Assembly (NCBI GenBank): GCA_964636965.1
Contig: CAZWST010000008.1
Coordinates: 1 to 39,700, forward strand
DNA: 39,700 nt
Direction of reading: 5' to 3'
From: CAG-582 sp964636965
GTDB lineage: Bacteria > Bacillota_I > Bacilli_A > RF39 > UBA660
In this document: positions 1 to 7,632 of the stretch, piece after piece
How the letters are laid out: the number at the start of each line of letters is the position of its first letter
Position numbering within the stretch: the stretch's first letter is position 1
Notes under the pieces: model-generated
What the model saw: only the letters and a program-made list of their open reading frames with translations
Databases searched by the model: none
Told to the model about the DNA's origin: nothing
Made by a program: the position numbers and the translations under genes

Positions 1-1
1 A

Positions 2-1147
2 GATGGTTATATATTTGATGGTTGGTATTTAGATGGAGAAGAATATGATTCTAATAAAGTAGTAGAAGAAGATTTAACTTTAGTAGCTAAATGGATTAAA
101 GATACAAATAATGAAGTAATCCCTGAAGAAGAAACAACAACTACAACAACTAAAAGTACAAAAACTACAACAATTAAGAGTAGCAAAACAATTAATACAA
201 CTAAAACAATAAAAAAGACTACGAAGAAGAAAAAAACTACAACTAAAAAAACAAGTAATGAAGATAGTACTCCAGTTAAAACAAGTGCACAAACTACTAC
301 AACCACAACTAAAAAAATACCAGTTATACCAAATGTTGAAGTAACAAAAACTACGGCACCAGTAGTTGTATTACCAACTGAACCAGAGGATCCAAAACCA
401 GTTGAACCTGAATTAAAACCAGTTGATATAAAACTAGAACTTATAAAAGAAGAAAACATAGAAACAGAAGAATCTGAATTAGAAGAATATTTAAAACTAA
501 CAAAGACAACTAAGGAAACAAATGTAACAAGCATTATAGATGATGAAGATTTAAATAAATTACTTGCGAGTGATATAAGTACTTGGGTAGTTGTTTCTAA
601 TCATGCTTATACTTATGAAAACACTGCAGTAGATGACACAATTATACTTAAGGGAGATAAAGATGTAACAAGCTTTACTGTCGTATTTAATGAAACAAGT
701 GTTATATTTGATTATGACGATGAAGAAAAACATTGGGTTATTAAATATCCAACAGTATCAGTAGGAACAGGTTTAGATGTAATATACTATAGAGACTTAA
801 AAACAGCTATTGATGTATCTAAAGAGGGAGATACAATAAAGATATTAAGTGATCAAGAAATAATTGATAATCTAATTATAAAAACTCCAATCATAATAGA
901 TGCTGATAATCATAAAATAACTAACCAAGAAGGATACTTATTTAATTTAGAAAATATTGAATACAGTGAAGATAGTAAATTTGAAATAAATAACTTAGTA
1001 TTAGAAGTAGATTCATTTATCTACGTTGGAAAATCTAAATTTGATAATATTATTCTAAATAATATAACAGGTAATATTAAGAATAATAAAATAGATAAGA
1101 AAGAAAACGGAGAATTTGAAAATACCTATATTTTACAACACTTTTAA
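2..1147 (+). CDS. Surface protein, 3' part: InlB-type repeat, Thr-rich linker, beta-helix-like tail
   Basis: The gene runs in from outside the window, so its start and any signal peptide are not visible. The first 30 residues read GYIFDGWYLDG...LTLVAKW, the typical end of a Listeria-Bacteroides (InlB B) repeat found in extracellular proteins. A linker of about 100 residues rich in Thr, Lys and Pro follows. The last 180 residues contain a YRDLKTAIDVSKEGDTIKI-like start and repeated short beta strands with Ile/Asn, as in pectate-lyase-type right-handed beta helices. The chain stops at a TAA just before a terminator, without an LPxTG motif or membrane anchor. It is probably a secreted or wall-associated adhesin-like protein. 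The exact role is unknown. A long antisense reading frame lies over the Thr-rich part and is a shadow. Confidence 0.8.
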   Translation, partial: DGYIFDGWYLDGEEYDSNKVVEEDLTLVAKWIKDTNNEVIPEEETTTTTTKSTKTTTIKSSKTINTTKTIKKTTKKKKTTTKKTSNEDSTPVKTSAQTTTTTTKKIPVIPNVEVTKTTAPVVVLPTEPEDPKPVEPELKPVDIKLELIKEENIETEESELEEYLKLTKTTKETNVTSIIDDEDLNKLLASDISTWVVVSNHAYTYENTAVDDTIILKGDKDVTSFTVVFNETSVIFDYDDEEKHWVIKYPTVSVGTGLDVIYYRDLKTAIDVSKEGDTIKILSDQEIIDNLIIKTPIIIDADNHKITNQEGYLFNLENIEYSEDSKFEINNLVLEVDSFIYVGKSKFDNIILNNITGNIKNNKIDKKENGEFENTYILQHF

Positions 1148-1153
1148 TAATTT

Positions 1154-1176
1154 AAGGCCATTAAATGGCCTTTTTA
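1154..1176 (+). terminator. Rho-independent terminator after the surface protein gene
   Basis: An 8-bp perfect stem AAGGCCAT/ATGGCCTT with a 3-nt loop is followed by TTTTT. It starts 6 bases after the stop codon. Confidence 0.9.
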
Positions 1177-1188
1177 TTATATAAGAAA

Positions 1189-1312
1189 ATTTACCAAGAT
1201 TGCCTAGCAATTAGACAAAATTGCCATAATTATTTACCAAGATTGTCCTTCAAAATAATGATTATATTTAGTATTCTTAAATTACCAAAGGAAGTATAAC
1301 ATCTTTTTGGTA
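1189..1312 (+). repeat. TTACCAA repeats and inverted repeat upstream of the ABC/secreted-protein operon
   Basis: The 14-mer ATTTACCAAGATTG occurs twice, at 1189-1202 and 1232-1245. A third TTACCAA lies at 1282-1288 and forms an inverted repeat TACCAAA/TTTGGTA (1283-1289 with 1306-1312). The copies are 43 and 48 bp apart. The intergenic region (1148-1346) holds nothing else recognisable. These look like binding sites for a regulator; the XRE-type protein encoded at 4461 is the obvious candidate, but that link is inferred. Confidence 0.45.
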
Positions 1313-1346
1313 GAGTACTCGATTAATTATATGAAAGGAGGATAGT

Positions 1347-1793
1347 ATGAAAAAAAGAGCATTTTTATTTATAACAATAGTTGTTGCTATATTTGGTGCT
1401 TCTTTAGTAGTTGTAGCGGAGAATTTTGAATATTTAGGGGCTTCAACATTGGATTTACCACATAATGGTAATGTCACAAGTAAGTATAGAAAGTTTAAAT
1501 ACAATACACCAAGTATTACTTATATTTGGAAGTCAATTGAACAAGGTTCTTTTACTCCAGGAGAAGCTAGAATGGATGTTACATTAAGAAAGAAGAATCT
1601 TATTGGTACAAAAGTTATAAGTACACAGGCTGTAGTTGCATCAACATCTGCAAAAAATTCTATATTGGATTTTTGGAAAGTAGGAAGCGGAACATATCGT
1701 TTCGAATATACTACGCATCTTGACAATGGAAATGGCGCAAGTATGGGACGTTTTTTATCAGATAATGTTGGCATTTATTCAAGAGAAAAATAA
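1347..1793 (+). CDS. Small secreted protein of unknown function, first gene of an ABC transporter operon
   Basis: 148 residues. The N terminus is a clear Sec signal peptide: MKKR, then a hydrophobic core to about residue 22, with likely cleavage after VVA at 24. The mature part of about 124 residues alternates beta-prone segments, has no cysteine, and ends in a Gly/Ser-rich stretch (GNGASMGRFLSDN). I do not recognise a family. The RBS AAGGAGG sits 6 bases before the ATG. It precedes three transporter genes, separated from them by a strong hairpin, which would let this gene be expressed at a higher level than the transporter. That layout is common for exported peptides or bacteriocin-like factors and their export or immunity ABC systems. 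No bacteriocin motif is visible, so the function is open. Confidence 0.75.
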   Translation: MKKRAFLFITIVVAIFGASLVVVAENFEYLGASTLDLPHNGNVTSKYRKFKYNTPSITYIWKSIEQGSFTPGEARMDVTLRKKNLIGTKVISTQAVVASTSAKNSILDFWKVGSGTYRFEYTTHLDNGNGASMGRFLSDNVGIYSREK

Positions 1794-1799
1794 TATAAA

Positions 1800-1828
1800 G
1801 AGCTTTAGCACTTGAGTTGCTAAAGCTC
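1800..1828 (+). promoter_or_regulatory. Intra-operon 11-bp hairpin without T-tract
   Basis: A perfect 11-bp stem GAGCTTTAGCA/TGCTAAAGCTC with a 7-nt loop sits between the first secreted protein and the permease. No T run follows, so it is unlikely to be a full terminator. It probably protects the 3' end of the upstream message or partly attenuates the transporter genes. The TTG at 1817 of a longer possible permease frame falls inside the hairpin, which argues against that start. Confidence 0.65.
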
Positions 1829-1855
1829 AAATCCTTATGGGAGAGTGATATAACT

Positions 1856-3031
1856 ATGCATTTATGTAGTTCAATAATAAATTTAAAAAGAAGGAAAAAT
1901 TATCTATTAGAAATAATTATGGTTATAATACTTTCAATATTATTTTTGTTAACAAATGTATCTTTAATGATTAATAAAACAATATATAATATAAATACTA
2001 AAAGTATTAATAAAAGAACTATCAGTATAAGTGGTTATGTTTCAAATGTAGATGAATTATACAATATAAAACACGTCAATATGGTATATGATAGGAATGG
2101 CTCTATTCCATATTCCAACGATCAATTAGGGGAAATTATAATAAATCCTATAGCATTCAAAGAGTATGACAATTTGGAAATAATTGATGGTACAAAAGTA
2201 CTAGAAAGATTCGACTTAATATGCCCTAAAAAGCTAATAGCAACAAATGATTCGTCGGACATTGAATATACTAAAAATCATACCTATGACACTAAAGAGT
2301 TAATGAACAAAAAATTTAAAGAACATCTAGTAAAACATACTTCTGATTTAGTTAATAATAAGATTGTTGATAAAGTTTTGGCAGAAAAAGATATTGATTA
2401 CAGAATAGTAGGAACATATAATAACAAGAAATATATGAGTTCAAATAATGAATGTTTTGCATCGCTTGACACGATTGAATCCATAACAAGCTTTATTTAT
2501 ATTGATAATGAAATGCAACAAAAATCAGGGAAAAACATTGTTGTTGATAAGATAAGTAATGTTAATGCCGTAAAAGAAATATTAAAAGGGAAAAAATACA
2601 TTGTAAGCGATAATTTTAGTTTTAATAGAAGTTTTATTTTTGTAGTTGAATTTATAAGCCTTGCTTTATTAGCAATAATCCTAGTAGCTATTAATTTATT
2701 GTTATCGTTTATTATAAAAAGGGATATAACTGATAGAAAAAAAGAAATACTTGTTTATAGAAGTGTTGGTTATGCAAAAAATAAAATATCAAAAATATAT
2801 TCTATTGAGTATATAATAAGAATATCTATATCGACAATAGTATCATTATTAATATCTATATCTATTTTTAATATTTTAAAATTAGAATACGGCTTATCCT
2901 TTGCTTACGAAGGAATAGAGTTCGTGATAAGTCCATTGTCATATGTAATTTTAGTGATAATAAGTCTTTTTTATCCATATTTAATAATGAACAAAAAATT
3001 AAAATCTATGTTAGAACAAAAAGGAGTCTAA
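1856..3031 (+). CDS. MacB/FtsX-type ABC transporter permease
   Basis: 391 residues from the ATG at 1856, which has a GGGAGAG ribosome site 10 bases upstream; the in-frame TTG at 1817 is rejected because it lies in a hairpin. Layout: one TM segment near residues 20-40, a large extracytoplasmic domain to about 255, then three TM segments near 268-290, 318-342 and 358-378. This 1+3 arrangement is the MacB/LolCE/FtsX (type VII, mechanotransmission) fold. The loop after TM2 (IIKRDITDRKKEI) resembles the coupling region that contacts the ATPase. Such systems usually export or resist peptides rather than importing nutrients. The ATPase gene begins one base after this stop codon. Confidence 0.85.
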   Translation: MHLCSSIINLKRRKNYLLEIIMVIILSILFLLTNVSLMINKTIYNINTKSINKRTISISGYVSNVDELYNIKHVNMVYDRNGSIPYSNDQLGEIIINPIAFKEYDNLEIIDGTKVLERFDLICPKKLIATNDSSDIEYTKNHTYDTKELMNKKFKEHLVKHTSDLVNNKIVDKVLAEKDIDYRIVGTYNNKKYMSSNNECFASLDTIESITSFIYIDNEMQQKSGKNIVVDKISNVNAVKEILKGKKYIVSDNFSFNRSFIFVVEFISLALLAIILVAINLLLSFIIKRDITDRKKEILVYRSVGYAKNKISKIYSIEYIIRISISTIVSLLISISIFNILKLEYGLSFAYEGIEFVISPLSYVILVIISLFYPYLIMNKKLKSMLEQKGV

Positions 3032-3032
3032 A

Positions 3033-3701
3033 ATGGAAATAAAAAATTTATGTAAATCATATAAAAAAGGAAATGAAGAAATAGAGATATTTAAAAATCT
3101 AAATGTAAAATTTGAGAAGGGCAAATTCTATATCATTACTGGGGAAAGCGGATCTGGTAAAACTACATTAATAAATATACTTGCAATGTTAGAAAACTTT
3201 GATAGAGGGGTCTATACAATTGATGGGGAAAGAGTTGAGAATTTGAGTGATAAAGAAGAATCACTCCTTAGGTTTAAAAAAATAGGAATTATCTTTCAAG
3301 ATTACTATTTAAATGAAAGACTAACAGCGTATGAAAATGTTCTTATAGCAGGTATTTTAGATAAATCCAAAAGTAAAGAACAATTAAACCAAGATATAGA
3401 CAAATTATTAAAGAAAGTTAAAGTAGAGAAAAGAAAAAAACATTATCCAAAAGAAATGAGCGGTGGGGAATGTCAAAGAGTTTGTATTGCTCGCGCATTA
3501 GTAAATTCTCCTTCATATATCCTTGCAGATGAACCAACTGGATCATTAGATGAAAAAAATACAAAAATAATAATGGAAATATTAAAAAGACTTGTATCAG
3601 AAGATAAGTGTGTCATTATGTCTACACACGATAAGAAATTAATTCAATATGCAGATGTACATTATTCCATTGAAAACAATAGAATAAAGAAAGTTAAATA
3701 A
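3033..3701 (+). CDS. ABC transporter ATP-binding protein, MacB/LolD type
   Basis: 222 residues with all ABC landmarks: Walker A GESGSGKT at 37-44, Q-loop Q89, signature SGGEC at 143-147, Walker B YILADE at 162-167 with the D-loop SLD at 171-173, and the switch His199. Length and motifs match the LolD/MacB/SalX ATPase group that pairs with FtsX-like permeases. It would energise the permeases at 1856 and 3703. The start has an AAGGAG site at the very end of the permease gene, so the two are translationally coupled. It is also tightly coupled to the next gene (one base gap). Confidence 0.93.
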   Translation: MEIKNLCKSYKKGNEEIEIFKNLNVKFEKGKFYIITGESGSGKTTLINILAMLENFDRGVYTIDGERVENLSDKEESLLRFKKIGIIFQDYYLNERLTAYENVLIAGILDKSKSKEQLNQDIDKLLKKVKVEKRKKHYPKEMSGGECQRVCIARALVNSPSYILADEPTGSLDEKNTKIIMEILKRLVSEDKCVIMSTHDKKLIQYADVHYSIENNRIKKVK

Positions 3702-3702
3702 T

Positions 3703-4422
3703 ATGTTATTTTTTAAAAATATTATAAAAAGAGATAAAATCCAAAATTATGTAGTCATAATCACTAGCATATTTATTCTGCTTTTTATAGTTGAATGCGT
3801 TTATGTTTATGTTTCAAAAAAGAGCAGTGATATCATCAATAGTGAATTAAATAGAACAATCATTTTTTTAGATAAAATAGATTGTAGAGATTTAAATAAA
3901 GAGGATTATAATATAGACAAGTGCTACATAGAAGAAAATGATACTAAAGTGATTTTTAAAAGTATGAAAGGCAAAGCTAGACTTGAAATGGATTATAAAA
4001 ATAATTTTGCATTAATGACTTGTATAGATGAAAATATGGACTATGTGTCTATTTTAAAATTCTTAGGTAATTTGTGCTTGATAATAGTCTTTTTACTTTT
4101 TATTATTGCTATAATAGTAGAAGTCTTTTTAATAAAAGAAGATAAAGAAATATTTGTAATGTTAAAAAAATTAGGATATTCCAATAGAAAAATATTTTAC
4201 AAAAATTTATTTTCAACTAATTTGTTCTACATTATATTAACTATAATACCTTGTATAATAAGTATATTTTTTTGTATAATCATTAAGAACTATCTGAGTT
4301 GTATGTATGTTTTATTATTATATTTAATAACCTTAATTGTATTTTTTATAATTAGCAATATTGAGTATATAGTAATCTATACTATATTAAAACCGAAAAA
4401 TAAAAAAAAGTTTTATTTATAA
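3703..4422 (+). CDS. Second, short FtsX-like permease of the ABC system
   Basis: 239 residues. One TM segment near 13-33 is followed by a short extracytoplasmic part of about 80 residues, then three TM segments near 122-145, 165-190 and 200-225. This is the same 1+3 topology as MacB/FtsX permeases but with a much smaller outer domain than its partner. The segment IKEDKEIFVMLKKLGYSNRKIF is the usual FtsX-type coupling helix (E..ML..LGYS...I). The likely complex is a heterodimer of this and the 391-residue permease with two ATPase copies. The start follows the ATPase stop by one base and has no good ribosome site, so translation probably depends on coupling. Confidence 0.8.
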   Translation: MLFFKNIIKRDKIQNYVVIITSIFILLFIVECVYVYVSKKSSDIINSELNRTIIFLDKIDCRDLNKEDYNIDKCYIEENDTKVIFKSMKGKARLEMDYKNNFALMTCIDENMDYVSILKFLGNLCLIIVFLLFIIAIIVEVFLIKEDKEIFVMLKKLGYSNRKIFYKNLFSTNLFYIILTIIPCIISIFFCIIIKNYLSCMYVLLLYLITLIVFFIISNIEYIVIYTILKPKNKKKFYL

Positions 4423-4460
4423 AATGATATTTGATAAAATACTGATAGAGGTGAAAAAAC

Positions 4461-5195
4461 ATGAGTTCTATCGGTAAAAAGATTACAAAATATAGGAAAG
4501 ATAATAATTTAACACAAGAAAAACTCGCTGAAAAAATAGGTGTAGATATAAAAACAATAAGTAGATGGGAAAGAGATGAAAATCAACCATCATCAGATGC
4601 AATAAAGAAGATATCTGAAGTACTTAATATTAAAGTAAGCGAATTAATTGATGGCTACGTTACTAATGAAGGAAATAAGCACTTAAAAAAGGAAAAAATA
4701 ATAAACAGAAAAATGCAAATAATACTTTCATCTATAGCTATCACTTTATTCTTATTAGCTATATCTAATATTATAATATATAGACTTACTAAAAATTATT
4801 ATGATTTACATTATTATGAAGTTGTTTCATATGATAAAACTGTCTTAGTTAGTGGCAATTTAATACGTAATAAAGGAATGAATACGATATTTATTGATAA
4901 TATAAACTATCTTGACAAAGAAAATCCTAGGGGTACAATTGGAGCAATAAAAACAAATCACGTTGTTGTTGAACTTCTATCTAATTCGAAATTTATGACT
5001 TCAAGAGTAATAGATTGTGATGGGTTAGAATATTTATATAATCTTCTTGATGGTGTTCGATTTTACTTTTCGGTAAGAGAGAATGCAGAAGGTGATTATA
5101 AAGGTTTCGATTATAAGGATATGAGTATCCGTATATCTTATGGAGAAAATAAAGTGATTGAAACAAATTTAGTATTAAAAGAAATAGAAAGTTAG
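4461..5195 (+). CDS. Membrane-tethered XRE-type transcription regulator
   Basis: 244 residues. An N-terminal Cro/CI-type helix-turn-helix covers about residues 5-60 (LTQEKLAEKIGVDIKTISRW core). One TM helix follows near 85-107, then an extracytoplasmic domain of about 135 residues, beta-rich, with a single Cys. A good GAGGTGA site precedes the ATG. This is a one-component sensor layout: DNA-binding inside, sensing domain outside. Its place between the transporter genes and a second secreted protein suggests it monitors the exported factor or an envelope signal and controls this operon, perhaps through the TTACCAA repeats at 1189-1312. The regulatory link is inferred. Confidence 0.85.
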   Translation: MSSIGKKITKYRKDNNLTQEKLAEKIGVDIKTISRWERDENQPSSDAIKKISEVLNIKVSELIDGYVTNEGNKHLKKEKIINRKMQIILSSIAITLFLLAISNIIIYRLTKNYYDLHYYEVVSYDKTVLVSGNLIRNKGMNTIFIDNINYLDKENPRGTIGAIKTNHVVVELLSNSKFMTSRVIDCDGLEYLYNLLDGVRFYFSVRENAEGDYKGFDYKDMSIRISYGENKVIETNLVLKEIES

Positions 5196-5203
5196 GTGTT
5201 TAT

Positions 5204-5932
5204 TTGAAAATAAGATTATTAGCACTTGCTGGTATGATAGCTTTCTTACCTAGTTTAGTGCTAGCACAAAATATAGAAAACGAAATTTTGGTATCTAGTA
5301 ATACAAAATATTATAAAACAATTTATAATAATACAAGTTTTTTCGATTTAAAAGAACAAAACGGAAAAACTATTGAAATTAGTAAAGAAGAATATGAAAA
5401 CGTTTCGTTAATTGAACCATTCGCTACAATTACAACAGAATATAAAAAATTAACAACAAATATATATTCATCAGGAAATGCGTATAAATATGAAGTAGTA
5501 TTAGATTGGAAAAAAATGCCAAAGTCTAGAAGCTATGACATAATTGGTGTTGGCTTTTTTGAATCAGTAACAGTTGATGGGGGATTAAATTTTTCACAAA
5601 GGTATTGTACTAGTTCATCATTATGTACAACTTCAAAAAAATTTATTGGAAAAATAGAACAATCTGGAACGTCTGCAGTGTTTAAACTTCCTAGTGGCTC
5701 TCTTTCATCACTAAAGCAAACTCTCTCATTCAAGGTTAAGAAGAGTGGCAATTATACAATAAATGAGCAAAAAGCTGTTGGTGACTATTCTCACGCACAA
5801 TCAAGCGTATCAGAATCATTAGCTAAAGAACATACTATTAATCCAGATGCAGGAATAGTACTTTTAGGGAATGCATCTTCTAAATATGATTCAATAAATT
5901 CAGCTGTTGCAAAATGGAATGGCATTTGGTAA
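5204..5932 (+). CDS. Secreted protein of unknown function, last gene of the ABC operon
   Basis: 242 residues from a TTG start. The GGTG ribosome site overlaps the stop codon of the preceding regulator gene (TAGGTG), so they are coupled. A signal peptide ends near residue 21 (PSLVLA then Q). The mature protein is beta-rich with two cysteines nine residues apart or less (YCTSSSLC), which could form a small disulfide loop. A distinct C-terminal part contains GDYSHAQSSVSES, GIVLLG and ends NGIW. I do not recognise the family. With the small protein at 1347 it brackets the ABC transporter and regulator, so both are candidate substrates or ligands of the system. Confidence 0.75.
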   Translation: MKIRLLALAGMIAFLPSLVLAQNIENEILVSSNTKYYKTIYNNTSFFDLKEQNGKTIEISKEEYENVSLIEPFATITTEYKKLTTNIYSSGNAYKYEVVLDWKKMPKSRSYDIIGVGFFESVTVDGGLNFSQRYCTSSSLCTTSKKFIGKIEQSGTSAVFKLPSGSLSSLKQTLSFKVKKSGNYTINEQKAVGDYSHAQSSVSESLAKEHTINPDAGIVLLGNASSKYDSINSAVAKWNGIW

Positions 5933-5955
5933 AGCACAGAATTGTGCTTTTTTAT
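5931..5955 (+). terminator. Terminator of the ABC/secreted-protein operon
   Basis: Stem AAAGCACA/TGTGCTTT, loop GAAT, then a T run. The 5' arm overlaps the TAA stop of the preceding gene. Confidence 0.9.
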
Positions 5956-6009
5956 TGACTAGTAACCCTTAGTTAATTATAATAAAAACATATTTAAGGA
6001 GTGATGTTT

Positions 6010-6894
6010 GTGATCTTAGTTATTACTGGCCCAACAGCTGTTGGCAAAACTAAAATGAGTGTAGAACTTGCTAAAATCTATAATGGAGAAATAATTAATG
6101 CTGATTCAATGCAAATATATAAGGACTTAGATATCGGAACAGCTAAAGCTACAAAAGAAGAGATGCAACATATTCCTCATCACTTACTAAGTATTAAAGA
6201 AGTAACTGAAGATTATTCAGTATTTGATTATCAAAAAGATGCAAGAAAAAAGATAGAGGAAGTTAAAGCAAAGGGTAAAATACCTATATTTGTTGGTGGA
6301 ACAGGTTACTATATTAAAAGTGTATTTTATGATTATAAGTTTGAGTTAGAAGATGATATTCAAAATGATAAATATGATAAATTATCTAATGAAGAACTAT
6401 TAGATAAAATATTAGAATATGAAATAGATTTTGAATTTGACAAGAATAATCATAAACGTTTAGTAAGACTTCTAACAAAGTTAGAAAGTGGGTGGACTCC
6501 ATCTAAAGAAGATTATACACTTATTTATGACGATGTATTATTTATTGGTCTAACATGCGAAAGAGAAATACTATATGAAAGAATCAATGAAAGATTTGAT
6601 AAGATGCTTATACCTTTAATTGATGAAGTAAAACCATTTGCTTTAAAAAATATTCGTTCAAAAGCCCTAATGACTGGTATTGGGTATAAGGAGTTTTATC
6701 CTTTCTTTAATAATGAAGAATCTCTAGAAAGTGTTGTAGAAGAATGCAAGAAAAATTCTAGAAATTATGCTAAAAGACAATATACTTGGTTTAATAATCA
6801 AATGGATATAACTTGGTTTAATGTTGATTTTAATGATTTTTCTAATACCATAAATGAAGTATCCACTTATATAGATAACTATTTTTCTAACTAA
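6010..6894 (+). CDS. miaA: tRNA dimethylallyltransferase
   Basis: About 294 residues. It transfers a dimethylallyl group to N6 of A37 in tRNAs reading UNN codons. Seen: P-loop GPTAVGKT at 7-14, DSMQIY at 32-37 (substrate-binding DSxQxY), HHLL near 57-60, GGTGYY at 96-101, GIGYKEF, and RNYAKRQYTWF near the end, all in MiaA order. Length is normal for the family. The start is set at the GTG at 6010, 9 bases after AAGGA, giving the usual MILVITGPTAVGKTK; the GTG at 6001 and ATG at 6004 are too close to the ribosome site. It stands alone between two terminators. Confidence 0.96.
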   Translation: MILVITGPTAVGKTKMSVELAKIYNGEIINADSMQIYKDLDIGTAKATKEEMQHIPHHLLSIKEVTEDYSVFDYQKDARKKIEEVKAKGKIPIFVGGTGYYIKSVFYDYKFELEDDIQNDKYDKLSNEELLDKILEYEIDFEFDKNNHKRLVRLLTKLESGWTPSKEDYTLIYDDVLFIGLTCEREILYERINERFDKMLIPLIDEVKPFALKNIRSKALMTGIGYKEFYPFFNNEESLESVVEECKKNSRNYAKRQYTWFNNQMDITWFNVDFNDFSNTINEVSTYIDNYFSN

Positions 6895-6914
6895 ATTCAT
6901 TTATTTTTAATAAT

Positions 6915-6938
6915 AAAGACATTTGTCTTTTTTTTTTA
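6915..6938 (+). terminator. Terminator after miaA
   Basis: Stem AAAGAC/GTCTTT with loop ATTT is followed by seven further T residues. A TATAAT box at 6951-6956 just downstream probably belongs to the promoter of the next gene. Confidence 0.8.
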
Positions 6939-6985
6939 CAAAAAATAGTTTATAATTTACTTAGAGTAGTATGGAGAGTGGTATT

Positions 6986-7612
6986 ATGAAATACTTCAAA
7001 CAGAATAGGATATTTGGTACATTATTTGCACTATCGAGTGTTTTAATGGCTGTAGCCTGTTTTACAATAACTAACACATTCTCATATCCAAGTGAACCAT
7101 CAAAAGCTAAAAAGTGGGATGTCAGTATAAGTGATGTTAAAACTAATACTGAAGAAAACAAAGTAAGTGTCGTTAATGACAAGATGGATATACGTGTTAC
7201 TTTAAATGATTTTGGAGAGTTAATGCTAGTTAATTCCAATATAGTTAATAATGGTAGTTTTAATGCATTACTTAATAAAGTAGAAATTACTGATTTAAGT
7301 AATACTAAAATAGGTATAAGTGAAGAAACTGGTAAGAATTATTATTTAAGTGATTATGTAGAAATTAGTTTAAAATATGCTAAAGATAATAAAACAAATA
7401 AAATTGAAACAGGATCAAATGTCATATCGGGTGATTTACTAGGTAAATACACTAAGAATGAAGTAGTACTTTCCATTAAATATAAGAGTCTAAATGAGTT
7501 ATCAGAAGATGCTTTAGTAGTGTTAAAACAAAATAGTCAAAATATAGATGGAAAATATCCTTTAGAGTTTAATATGAGTGTTTTGTTTAATTATATAGAG
7601 AATATAAAATAG
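6986..7612 (+). CDS. Secreted TasA/camelysin-like beta-sandwich protein (weak match)
   Basis: 208 residues from the ATG at 6986. The upstream ATG at 6971 is rejected because GGAGAGTGG, the ribosome site, lies between the two. A hydrophobic export segment covers about 9-28. The rest is a single beta-rich domain with the order typical of TasA/camelysin proteins: a strand with N-NGSFNA-, a YLSDYVEISLKYA strand, then a T-G-NVISGD loop and a closing hydrophobic strand (LEFNMSVLFNY). There is no anchor. The next gene encodes a DUF5305-like protein, a partner often seen beside such proteins. A matrix-fibre or surface protein is plausible, but the family call rests on pattern only. Confidence 0.55.
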   Translation: MKYFKQNRIFGTLFALSSVLMAVACFTITNTFSYPSEPSKAKKWDVSISDVKTNTEENKVSVVNDKMDIRVTLNDFGELMLVNSNIVNNGSFNALLNKVEITDLSNTKIGISEETGKNYYLSDYVEISLKYAKDNKTNKIETGSNVISGDLLGKYTKNEVVLSIKYKSLNELSEDALVVLKQNSQNIDGKYPLEFNMSVLFNYIENIK

Positions 7613-7632
7613 GGTAAGGGTGAGTGATACTA

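Noticed and set aside
7..534. Long minus-strand reading frame of 175 residues
   Set aside because: It is the antisense of the Thr-rich linker of the surface protein (Thr codons read as Val/Ser/Cys on the other strand) and has no ribosome site or domain.
1347..1793. Lactococcin 972-type bacteriocin
   Set aside because: The context of a MacB-type ABC transporter fits, but the mature sequence lacks the Tyr/His/Ser-rich pattern of that family and is longer.
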